From: Pseudomonadota bacterium
GTDB taxonomy: Bacteria; Pseudomonadota; Alphaproteobacteria; Sphingomonadales; Sphingomonadaceae
DNA: 9,939 bases
Assembly: GCA_030271565.1 (NCBI GenBank)
Contig: JARXKR010000080.1
Coordinates: 1 to 9,939, forward strand
Direction: 5' to 3'
The notes beneath the pieces are model-generated. The model was not told the DNA's origin and made no database searches. It was given only the letters and a program-made list of their open reading frames with translations. Positions 1 through 5,788 of the stretch are shown piece by piece; position 1 is the first letter of the stretch; the number at the start of each line of letters is the position of its first letter. Position numbers and translations under genes: made by a program.

Positions 1-513
1 AATGACTTCGATGAGCTCGCACAATTGCGCGAAGGCGCGCGCGATGCGGCGATCGAGGGGGTCATGCTCAAGCGCCGCGACAGCCCCTATCAGGCCGGAC
101 GCAAGGTCGGCGAATGGTACAAGTGGAAGCGCAACCCGCTCACCGCCGACTGCGTGATGATGTACGCGCAGCGCGGCAACGGCCGCCGCGCCTCGTTCTA
201 TTCGGACTACACTTTCGGCTGCTGGAGCGAAAAGGGCGAGCTGCTCCCGGTGGGCAAGGCCTATTCGGGTTTTACCGACGAGGAGCTCAAGATGCTCGAC
301 CGCTTCGTGCGCGAGCACACCGTGGCCAAGTTCGGTCCGGTCCGCGAGGTCGAGAAGACGCTGGTGCTCGAAGTGGCGTTCGATTCGATCCACGCGAGCA
401 GCCGCCATAAGTCGGGCCTCGCGATGCGCTTTCCGCGCATCCACCGCATCCGCACCGACAAGCCGGCCGCCGAAGCCGATCTAATCGCGACGTTGCAGGC
501 GATGATTACCTAA
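1..513 (+). CDS. ATP-dependent DNA ligase, C-terminal part (5' end outside window)
   Basis: The open frame enters from the left edge and ends at TAA 511-513, giving about 170 C-terminal residues of a nucleotidyltransferase-type ligase that seals nicks in DNA using ATP. Visible family motifs are EGVMLKRRDSPY (ligase motif IV region) and WYKWKRNP (motif V with its paired lysines), followed by an OB-fold-like segment and a basic end around RFPRIHRIRTDKP (motif VI region). The pattern fits the bacterial ligase family often found with a DEXH helicase, a nuclease and a phosphoesterase in a ligase-associated repair cluster, but those partners would lie to the left and are not seen. The adenylated lysine (motif I) is also outside the window. 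The stop overlaps the ecfG stop on the other strand by 4 bases, so the two genes end head-on with no room for a terminator. Family is secure; the subfamily is inference. Confidence 0.87.
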   Translation, partial: NDFDELAQLREGARDAAIEGVMLKRRDSPYQAGRKVGEWYKWKRNPLTADCVMMYAQRGNGRRASFYSDYTFGCWSEKGELLPVGKAYSGFTDEELKMLDRFVREHTVAKFGPVREVEKTLVLEVAFDSIHASSRHKSGLAMRFPRIHRIRTDKPAAEADLIATLQAMIT

Positions 514-1106
514 GTCAGATTGCCGGTGGTTGCGATCGCTAGGTCATTGATCAGCGATTCGTGCGCCGAAACCGCCTGCGCGCCTTCGCGCGGGGGCATG
601 TTGCCACCGTCGAGCATTTCGTTGAGTGCAGCGCGCGCACGGCCTACCCGGCTCTTCATCGTGCCAACTGCGGTCTGACAAATCGCCGCCGCCTCTTCGT
701 AACTGAACCCGCCCGCGCCAACCAGCAGGATCGCCTCGCGGCGTTCTCGCGGCAGGGTCATCAGCGCACGGCGCATATCGGCGAGGTGGAGCGGGTCTTC
801 CTGCCCCATCGGCGCCTGCAGCGTGCGTTCGGCCACGCCTTCGTCATAATCGCCGACAAACTTGTTGCGGCGCATTTCGGTGAGGTAGCAGTTGCGCAGG
901 ATGGTGAAGGTCCAGGCCCGCAGGTTGGTCCCGGGCTCAAAGCGTTCGCGCGCGGCCCAGGCCTTGAGCATCGCATCCTGCACCAGATCATCGGCGAAAT
1001 CGGGCCGACCGCACAGCGACCTTGCGAAAGCGCGCAGATGAGGGATCGTTTCGGCTAGTTGCCGTTTGAACGTGGCAGCATCAGCCGCCGAGATCTCACT
1101 TGCCAT
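510..1106 (-). CDS. ecfG: RNA polymerase sigma factor EcfG (general stress response)
   Basis: A 198-residue ECF sigma factor. Region 2 lies at about residues 17-80 (DDLVQDAMLKAW, then NLRAWTFTILRN, the -10 recognition part). Region 4 lies at about 118-160, with the helix-turn-helix FSYEEAAAICQTAVGTMKSR. Length and the neighbouring nepR and phyR point to EcfG, the sigma factor that directs RNA polymerase to stress promoters in Alphaproteobacteria. The start is ATG at 1106, which overlaps the nepR stop by 11 bases. There is no clear Shine-Dalgarno sequence before it, so translation is probably coupled to nepR. The frame stays open to 1229, but that extension is read inside nepR and is unlike any sigma factor. 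Expected regulation is sequestration by NepR and release by phospho-PhyR; transcription probably starts at the EcfG-type promoter at 1570-1594, making the pair autoregulated. The residues after about 165 form a tail without a recognisable domain. Confidence 0.93.
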   Translation of the reverse strand: MASEISAADAATFKRQLAETIPHLRAFARSLCGRPDFADDLVQDAMLKAWAARERFEPGTNLRAWTFTILRNCYLTEMRRNKFVGDYDEGVAERTLQAPMGQEDPLHLADMRRALMTLPRERREAILLVGAGGFSYEEAAAICQTAVGTMKSRVGRARAALNEMLDGGNMPPREGAQAVSAHESLINDLAIATTGNLT

Positions 1107-1338
1107 CGGCCGCGCGGTCGAGCTTATCGAGCAGCTTTGCCAAGTCGTCGGGCAAGGCTTCTTCGACCACCTCGTTGTATAGGCGCTGCAGGCCTTTGGC
1201 CCACGCCGGCTGCGCCGGAATCGCAGCATCGCGCTGCTGAGGGCTTTTGCCGGCTGCGCCGCCGCCAGTAGCGGGTCCCTGGTGATCGCCGCGCTTGGTC
1301 AACTTTTGCCCTGCCTTGTCATAAAATGCGTAATTCAC
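1096..1338 (-). CDS. nepR: anti-sigma factor NepR
   Basis: An 80-residue protein with the NepR pattern: a poorly conserved polar N-terminus (residues 1-40, rich in G, Q, K and A), then the helical core WAKGLQRLYNEVVEEALPDD followed by LAKLLDKLDRA. In the known system NepR holds EcfG inactive and switches to phospho-PhyR under stress. The start is GTG 1338, the first possible start after an in-frame TAG two codons upstream; no in-frame ATG exists, and only a weak GGA lies upstream. An internal TTG (residue 13) is a weaker alternative. It is the first gene of the nepR-ecfG pair. The leader from the predicted promoter at 1570-1594 is unusually long, about 225 nt. Identity rests on the core motif and on the overlap with ecfG. 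Confidence 0.9.
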   Translation of the reverse strand: MNYAFYDKAGQKLTKRGDHQGPATGGGAAGKSPQQRDAAIPAQPAWAKGLQRLYNEVVEEALPDDLAKLLDKLDRAADGK

Positions 1339-1567
1339 GGTCTAGTCCGTCAAAAATTGGTTGGCAACGAGCCGATCCCGACATGCCAGCAGGCGCGATT
1401 TGCGCAGAGCAAGGCCGGGTGCGGCGACTTTTGCTGGGAACAATTGAACAATGCTGAAATCGTTCAAGTTTCCCGGTTGATGTCGCTCGAACGAAACGCG
1501 ACGCACCACTTGCGGAAATCGTCTCCGTAAGGCGGTTCGCCATAAATCCTTCTCCATTCGAATTGCT
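1339..1567 (-). other. nepR-ecfG 5' leader region with an imperfect dyad
   Basis: This stretch separates GTG of nepR from the divergent EcfG promoter. Two minus-strand open frames cross it (1342-1557 and 1319-1543). They are arginine-rich and resemble no family I recognise, and the first would begin only about 6 nt after the predicted transcript start. I do not call them genes. The clearest structure is a nested inverted repeat at 1436-1474: outer arms GGGAA/TTCCC and inner arms TTGAAC/GTTCAA around a 12-nt loop. It could be an RNA hairpin in the leader or a binding site for a dimeric regulator. Confidence 0.5.
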
Positions 1568-1592
1568 GGAACGGTTGACGGGGCAATTCGTT
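1568..1592 (+). promoter_or_regulatory. EcfG-type promoter for the histidine kinase gene
   Basis: On the plus strand, GGAAC (1568-1572) and CGTT (1589-1592) are again exactly 16 bases apart. The element shares almost every base with the minus-strand promoter, because the arms GGAACG (1568-1573) and CGTTCC (1589-1594) form an inverted repeat. The predicted transcript start is near 1599, about 90-100 nt before the likely kinase start codon. Confidence 0.8.
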
Positions 1593-1594
1593 CC
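1570..1594 (-). promoter_or_regulatory. EcfG-type promoter for nepR-ecfG
   Basis: Read on the minus strand, GGAAC (1594-1590) and CGTT (1573-1570) are separated by exactly 16 bases, matching the alphaproteobacterial EcfG consensus GGAAC-N16/17-CGTT. It points toward nepR, with a predicted start of transcription near 1563. The sites are seen directly; sigma usage is inferred from the known consensus and the encoded EcfG. Confidence 0.82.
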
Positions 1595-1689
1595 CTTTGC
1601 GGCGACCCTGTCCGGAGTGGGTTTACTCCCTTGTTTTGTTGCGGATCTCGAGCCTGCTCGAAGGGACCGCCGGATGGAATAAAAACCTA

Positions 1690-3360
1690 GTGCTCGACGG
1701 TGTGCCCATCCTGCGGAAGCAGAGGTTTTCTGAGTTTCTGATCAGGTACCCGCGCGTCGCACCGATTGCGGCGTTCATCCTCGCGATCTTGGCGACGCTG
1801 TTCGTGGCGATGTCGGTCGAACGGGCCAACCGGGTCGAACGACGGATCGCGGTAACCGAGCAAGTCAATGCTCTGGGGCAGGACCTTGAGCGCCGCGCCG
1901 CCGCGATGCAGGCCTATCTCATTTCCGGCGCCGCGCTGTTCGGGTCGGGGATTGAAGTTGATCAGGCCACCTTCGACCGCTTCGCCGCGACACTGCAATC
2001 GGACAAGGACTATCAAGGCATCCTGGCGCTCGGTTGGTCACAGCGCGTTCCGGGCGAGCGCCTCCGCAGTTTCGAGCGTGCTGCGGTGGCAGAAGGTATG
2101 CCGGGGTATCATGTCTGGCCATCGCCCGCAGCAACCCAAGCATCCATCTACAGTATCAAATACATCGCGCCCTTGATCCCGTCGAGCACGCGCTTGCTGG
2201 GCTTCAACCTGCATTCCGAGCCAAATCAGGGTGCCGCGATAGACCGGGCAATATTGACCGGAAAACCGGCGATCACCGGGCTGGTCCGTTTAATCCGGTT
2301 CGGCAATGAGCCTGTGCGCTACGGTTTTTTGATGTTCGCCCCGGTGTTCGCCGATCATTACGAGCAGACCGGAGACCGCGCGGTAAAAGGCTTCATCTTC
2401 GGCACCATGCGCGGCGAAGACTTTATCATGGCTTCGGTGAATCACCTCGCGGCGAGCCAACTCGACCTGGAAATCTACGATGAAGCCGAAACGTCATCGC
2501 GGTTGCTGTTCCATAGGGGCAGCCCGATAGCCAATGGACAGGCGGTGACCAGCCGTATCACGATTGCCGATCGCCAATGGATCGTCAAATCGACTACGCT
2601 GCCCGGCAATGTCCTCAGCCAGACTGGCATGCTGATCCTGCTTGCCGGGCTGATCATCGCCTCGCTGTTGCTTTACATCGTTCGGTTGGCGATCCGGCAG
2701 GCACTGTTCGACCGCCAGCAATTGCTGGTCCGCGAAGAGCAGGACGGCATCCGGGCGATCCTGACCCGCGAGCTTAATCACCGGGTCAAGAACACCCTCG
2801 CCAATGTGCTGTCGATCCTGTCGCTGTCGCGCCGCAATGCGACCGATCTCGACAGCTTTGCCGAAACCTTCGACGGCCGCGTCCGCGCGCTATCGGCTAC
2901 GCACAACCTGCTGATGCATTCAAATTGGGGGCCAACCAGCGTGGTCCAGGTGATTCAGACCGAAATGGCGCCCTATTTCGAGACTGATCCGCTGCGGATC
3001 GCGCTCGAAGGGCCCGATGCTGTGGTTGCCCCAAACGATGCCTTGTCGCTCGGCTTGCTGATCCACGAGCTCGTTACAAATGCGGCCAAGTTCGGCGCGC
3101 TGAGCAATGCCACCGGAACGGTTTCCCTGACCTGGACGACCTCGAACGAACACCAGCTTCTGTTCAACTGGCGCGAGGACGGCGGACCGCCGCCGCCGAC
3201 CAAGCGCGAGCGCGGATTCGGCAGCGACCTGATCGAAAAAGTGATCTCGCGCGAGCTTCATTCGGACATCAAGCTCGACTTCGCTCCCACCGGTCTGCGG
3301 GTCAGCTTCGCCGTCCCGATCCGTCAGGTCGGTGCCTTCGCGCTGCGGCGGGACATTTAG
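1690..3360 (+). CDS. CHASE-domain HWE-family sensor histidine kinase, probable GSR kinase (PhyK-like)
   Basis: A membrane sensor kinase of about 556 residues, numbered from GTG 1690. A transmembrane helix at about 22-43 is followed by a periplasmic CHASE-like sensing domain (about 60-300), a second helix at about 312-335, and an HWE-type kinase domain. The phospho-accepting H364 lies in RELNHRVKNTLANVLSI, the N box is HELVTNAAKFGALS (N464), the W-x-E signature is WRE (494-496), and the glycine box is GFGSDLIEKV (from 509). HWE kinases commonly feed PhyR, and the position between nepR-ecfG and phyR supports that partner by inference. The start is uncertain: the frame opens at TTG 1597, but the EcfG promoter predicts a transcript beginning near 1599, so a later start is needed. 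GTG 1690 has GGA 11 nt upstream; GTG 1702 and TTG 1636 or 1639 are alternatives. The stop is 2 bases from the convergent phyR stop. Confidence 0.88.
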   Translation: MLDGVPILRKQRFSEFLIRYPRVAPIAAFILAILATLFVAMSVERANRVERRIAVTEQVNALGQDLERRAAAMQAYLISGAALFGSGIEVDQATFDRFAATLQSDKDYQGILALGWSQRVPGERLRSFERAAVAEGMPGYHVWPSPAATQASIYSIKYIAPLIPSSTRLLGFNLHSEPNQGAAIDRAILTGKPAITGLVRLIRFGNEPVRYGFLMFAPVFADHYEQTGDRAVKGFIFGTMRGEDFIMASVNHLAASQLDLEIYDEAETSSRLLFHRGSPIANGQAVTSRITIADRQWIVKSTTLPGNVLSQTGMLILLAGLIIASLLLYIVRLAIRQALFDRQQLLVREEQDGIRAILTRELNHRVKNTLANVLSILSLSRRNATDLDSFAETFDGRVRALSATHNLLMHSNWGPTSVVQVIQTEMAPYFETDPLRIALEGPDAVVAPNDALSLGLLIHELVTNAAKFGALSNATGTVSLTWTTSNEHQLLFNWREDGGPPPPTKRERGFGSDLIEKVISRELHSDIKLDFAPTGLRVSFAVPIRQVGAFALRRDI

Positions 3361-3362
3361 AC

Positions 3363-4157
3363 CTAAGCGATTGCCTCGGTCGAGCGGAAGAACATCGCCT
3401 GGCTGATCGCTGCCTTCACCGCCGATTCAAGGAACGGTTTGGTCACCAGATAGGTCGGCTCGGGCCGGTCGCCGGTGAGCAGCTTTTCCGGGTAAGCGGT
3501 GATGAAGATCACCGGCACCGAGAATTCGCTGAGAATGTCGTTTACCGCATCGATGCCCGAGCTGCCGTCGGCAAGCTGGATATCGGCGAGTACCAGCCCG
3601 GGCTTGCGGCTCGCGACGATGGCGCGGGCTTCATCGCGGGTGGTGGCGGTGCCGCTGACAGTATGGCCGAGCCCTTCGACCAGTTCTTCCAGCTGCATCG
3701 AAATGAGCGCTTCGTCTTCGATGATCAGCACGTCGGTGGCCGATTCCGAATCGATTTCTTCGAGCGCGCCGAGGACCAGTTCGTGCGCTTCGGCTTCGCT
3801 GATATCCATGATCTGGGCAGCTTCGGCCGGCGAGAAATCTTCGATCGTGGTCAGCAGCAACGCCTGGCGGCTGGCTGGGGTGATCGCGGCAAGCCGTTCT
3901 TGCGCGGTTGCCAATGCCCCTTCGCTCAGGTCGGGGCGGCCCGGCAGCGAACCGCCGCTGACCGACCAGATCTTGTTGAACGCCGAATAGAGCGCGACCC
4001 GGCCTTGGCCGATCTGGTCGAGTACATCCGGGTCCGAAAGCGCCGCCTCCAGCGTGGCACGGACATAGGCATCGCCAGCCATTTGCGAGCCGGTCAGAGC
4101 GCGGGCATACCGTCGCAGATAAGGGAGATGCACAACGACCGCTTGAGACACTGACAT
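3363..4157 (-). CDS. phyR: PhyR, anti-anti-sigma response regulator of the general stress response
   Basis: A 264-residue protein with the PhyR two-part design: an N-terminal sigma-factor-like domain (about 1-135, including YLRRYARALTGS and the region-4-like FSPAEAAQIMDISEAEA) joined to a C-terminal receiver (about 141-260). The receiver keeps the acidic pair E147-D148, the phosphorylatable D192 in LVLADIQLADG, T220 in IFITAYPEKLLTG and K240 in LVTKPF. When phosphorylated, the sigma-like domain is exposed and captures NepR, freeing EcfG. The start is ATG 4157, with GGGAG about 10 nt upstream. The frame extends to TTG 4208, but that lies upstream of the -10 element of the EcfG promoter at 4191-4215 and so would not be transcribed from it. 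It is convergent with the kinase gene and separated from it by only 2 bases. Confidence 0.95.
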   Translation of the reverse strand: MSVSQAVVVHLPYLRRYARALTGSQMAGDAYVRATLEAALSDPDVLDQIGQGRVALYSAFNKIWSVSGGSLPGRPDLSEGALATAQERLAAITPASRQALLLTTIEDFSPAEAAQIMDISEAEAHELVLGALEEIDSESATDVLIIEDEALISMQLEELVEGLGHTVSGTATTRDEARAIVASRKPGLVLADIQLADGSSGIDAVNDILSEFSVPVIFITAYPEKLLTGDRPEPTYLVTKPFLESAVKAAISQAMFFRSTEAIA

Positions 4158-4190
4158 GTATTCCACACTCCCGTAGTTCCTTGGCGCGTA

Positions 4191-4215
4191 AACGCGGCTG
4201 GAAGGCAAAAGTTCC
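4191..4215 (-). promoter_or_regulatory. EcfG-type promoter for phyR
   Basis: On the minus strand, GGAAC (4215-4211) and CGTT (4194-4191) are separated by 16 bases. The predicted transcript start is near 4184, giving a short leader of about 27 nt before ATG 4157. This implies positive feedback of EcfG on phyR, as known in other Alphaproteobacteria. Confidence 0.85.
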
Positions 4216-4236
4216 CCTGCGAATATCGCCAGAACG

Positions 4237-4261
4237 GGAACCGATTGGGAATAAACCCGTT
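4237..4261 (+). promoter_or_regulatory. orphan EcfG-type promoter pointing right
   Basis: GGAAC (4237-4241) and CGTT (4258-4261) are separated by exactly 16 bases on the plus strand. It is divergent from the phyR promoter, with 21 bases between the two elements. No plus-strand coding sequence follows until 4843. The next gene (4355-4765) is on the other strand, so the transcript would be a small RNA, an antisense RNA to that gene, or a very long leader for the Crp/Fnr gene. I see no clear terminator before 4440. Confidence 0.65.
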
Positions 4262-4354
4262 TAATTCGTCCTGCCTAGCCCCGAAACGGTGCGGCAGCAA
4301 CCGTATCACTAGAAGGACTTGCCGAACCAAAGCCTCGGGCGGGCGGGTGCCGTC

Positions 4355-4765
4355 CTAACCGGTGCAACACCACTGGCCGGGAGGGGCGCACGGTTCCAGC
4401 TCTTTGAACCACTGCGCCAACACGGCATAATTTACCGGCTTTTCCAATATCGTCATTCCAGGGAACTGATTGCCAATGATATCCAGTTGCCAAGCGGTGG
4501 TCAGGACAATCGGCACATGGTGTTGCTGCAAAGCCTCGACGAGTCCGGCTTGTCCCTGATGAAACTGGCTCATATCGACCAGCGCAGCACAGATCTCGCC
4601 AAGCGCAGCGGCCTGCTCGGCGGCAGACAGGTTGTCGTACAGCAAGGGCCGCGCGCGCCAGGCACGAAGAGTTTCGGCCAGATCGAGCGCGATCAGCGGG
4701 TTTGTTTCGGCAATCAGGACCGTACGTCCGCCAAGGTCAGGCAAATCATCGGTAGGATAACGCAT
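4355..4765 (-). CDS. small single-domain response-regulator-like protein, partly degenerate acidic pocket
   Basis: A 136-residue protein made almost entirely of one receiver domain (about 14-122). TVLIAETNPLIALDLAETL matches the usual beta1-alpha1 of receivers close to VEDEPLIALDL, but the acidic pair is E20-T21 rather than two acids. The likely phospho-accepting D64 (ALVDMSQ), the T89-T90 pair and K109-P110 (LEKPV) remain. There is no output domain; the C-terminal tail is short and cysteine-rich (CAPPGQWCC). The start is ATG 4765, fixed by a strong GGAGG 7 nt upstream; the frame extends to 4825 without support. It lies next to phyR in the same direction and is divergent from the Crp/Fnr gene. 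It may act as a phosphate sink or a protein-binding partner in stress signalling, which is inference from context. No EcfG motif lies upstream of it. Confidence 0.82.
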   Translation of the reverse strand: MRYPTDDLPDLGGRTVLIAETNPLIALDLAETLRAWRARPLLYDNLSAAEQAAALGEICAALVDMSQFHQGQAGLVEALQQHHVPIVLTTAWQLDIIGNQFPGMTILEKPVNYAVLAQWFKELEPCAPPGQWCCTG

Positions 4766-4842
4766 TAGCTGTCCTCCATTTGTTGCCGGTGCCATAGCCT
4801 CTGCTCTGGCGGCGCGCGCTACCATTTGACACAGGGTGATCG

Positions 4843-5589
4843 ATGACCGGAAGAAGCCAATGGAAGCGCGATTGCATCGAATGCCCCTTGCTCGAATGCG
4901 AGGGCTTGCGCCCGCTCGACAACGGCCAACTCAAATTCATGCAGGGGTTCAAGCAGGGCGAGTTCACGATCGACAGGGGGACCCAGTCGCTGGTCCAGGG
5001 CTCGATCAGCCCGCACGTCTACACGCTGCTGATGGGCGTGCTGTTTCGCTACCGCATCCTTGAGGATGGCCGCCGACAGATCGTCAACTTCGTTTTTCCC
5101 GGCGATTTGATCGGGTTGCAGGGCGCGATGGACGACCCGCTGCTGCACGGCTGCGAAGCACTGACCGATGCGACGCTATGTGTTTTCTCGCGTGACAGAA
5201 TCGTCGAGCTGTTCTCTGAGCAACCGCGTTTGGGCTACGACTTGATCTGGCTGGCGGCCAAAGAGGAAAGCGCGCTGGAAGAGCACCTTGTGTCGATCGG
5301 GCGCCGCACCGCGCAGGAACGGATTGTCTATCTGGCGATCTTCCTGATCGAACGCGGCATTGCCACCGGGTTGGTCAAAAAAAGCACTCTGCAAATTTCG
5401 GTCACGCAGGGCCAGATCAGCGATACCTTGGGACTGTCCCTGGTTCACACCAATCGCACCCTCCAGGCATTGCGGAAAAAGGGGCTGGTCAACTGGTCGC
5501 TGACCTCGATCTCCATTCCCGACATGGAGGCTGCGTGCGATTTCGCGCACTACGAAAACAGCGGCGGAGGCATCCGTCCATATATTTAG
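4843..5589 (+). CDS. Crp/Fnr-family transcription regulator with FNR-like cysteines
   Basis: A 248-residue regulator with an N-terminal cyclic-nucleotide-binding-type beta barrel (about 30-125, including VNFVFPGDLIGLQGA), a dimerisation helix (about 127-170) and a C-terminal winged helix-turn-helix (about 180-222: ISVTQGQISDTLGLS, recognition helix around LVHTNRTLQALRK). The N-terminus carries C11-x2-C14-x4-C19, and C113 (TLCVF) falls where the fourth cluster ligand C122 lies in E. coli FNR (MVCEI). That suggests an oxygen-sensing iron-sulfur cluster, but the spacing is one residue shorter than in FNR (C20-x2-C23-x5-C29), and the recognition helix lacks the FNR-type E-x-x-SR pattern, so the DNA target probably differs. 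The start is ATG 4843 with AGGG 6 nt upstream. It is divergent from the receiver gene, with 77 bases between the starts. No promoter was firmly identified. Confidence 0.88.
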   Translation: MTGRSQWKRDCIECPLLECEGLRPLDNGQLKFMQGFKQGEFTIDRGTQSLVQGSISPHVYTLLMGVLFRYRILEDGRRQIVNFVFPGDLIGLQGAMDDPLLHGCEALTDATLCVFSRDRIVELFSEQPRLGYDLIWLAAKEESALEEHLVSIGRRTAQERIVYLAIFLIERGIATGLVKKSTLQISVTQGQISDTLGLSLVHTNRTLQALRKKGLVNWSLTSISIPDMEAACDFAHYENSGGGIRPYI

Positions 5590-5597
5590 AATTCCCG

Positions 5598-5622
5598 GGA
5601 ACCGTTTTTCGCTTTAGGCATT
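5598..5622 (+). promoter_or_regulatory. near-consensus EcfG promoter upstream of candidate sRNA
   Basis: GGAAC (5598-5602) is followed after exactly 16 bases by CATT (5619-5622), one mismatch from CGTT. It starts 9 bases after the Crp/Fnr stop codon and predicts a transcript start near 5629, just before the first stem of a hairpin. Spacing identical to the three exact local promoters supports it; the mismatch in the -10 element lowers confidence. Confidence 0.45.
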
Positions 5623-5628
5623 TTATCT

Positions 5629-5726
5629 CTGACACGTGCAACGGCAAACCCCTCCCGCCCCCCCGCCTTGTACGTGTTCAAGATAACTAGTCCCTCGCAG
5701 CGCAAGTTGCGGGGGACATTATTTTT
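5629..5726 (+). ncRNA. candidate small RNA with C-rich loop and intrinsic terminator
   Basis: This non-coding stretch of about 98 nt has two hairpins. The first pairs ACACGTGCA (5632-5640) with TGTACGTGT (5669-5677), 9 pairs including one G-U, around a 28-nt loop (5641-5668) dominated by C runs, including seven consecutive C. The second (5691-5716) is a terminator followed by a T tract. C-rich exposed loops are typical of alphaproteobacterial sRNAs that pair with G-rich ribosome binding sites, and the EcfG-dependent GsrN of Caulobacter is a known stress sRNA with a C-rich loop. The same region could instead be the 3' untranslated end of the Crp/Fnr transcript. No open reading frame fits. The RNA is inferred from structure and promoter position only. 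Confidence 0.42.
5691..5726 (+). terminator. Rho-independent terminator
   Basis: A 9-bp stem, TCCCTCGCA (5691-5699) with TGCGGGGGA (5708-5716), including one T-G pair and an 8-nt loop, is followed by CATTATTTTT. It would end the candidate sRNA and also any read-through from the Crp/Fnr gene, insulating the glycerate kinase operon. Confidence 0.75.
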
Positions 5727-5788
5727 GCGGGTTCGGTGCCGGGATCGGCAGCTTGCCCGAAGTAGCTCCGCTCCCTAGCCTTCCAGCT

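Noticed and set aside
1107..1229. Longer start for ecfG
   Set aside because: The extra residues are read through nepR in another frame and do not resemble a sigma factor; ATG 1106 gives the normal EcfG N-terminus.
1437..1464. GGAAC ... CGTT on the plus strand as another EcfG promoter
   Set aside because: The spacer is 19 bases, outside the 16-17 seen in the consensus and in all the other local sites; the bases are better explained by the inverted repeat at 1436-1474.
1319..1557. Two minus-strand open frames of 71-74 residues before nepR
   Set aside because: Arginine-rich, no recognisable family, and one overlaps the nepR start in another frame; one has a plausible AAGGA, but this alone is not enough.
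1597..1689. TTG 1597 as the kinase start
   Set aside because: It lies at or before the predicted transcript start from the EcfG promoter, and the added residues have no ribosome site or family match.
4286..4304. ACGGT/ACCGT hairpin as terminator for the receiver gene
   Set aside because: Only a 5-bp stem and no T tract on the minus strand.
4826..4831. TTGACA as a -35 box for the Crp/Fnr gene
   Set aside because: It lies only 11 bases before the start codon, so a -10 at normal spacing would fall inside the gene.
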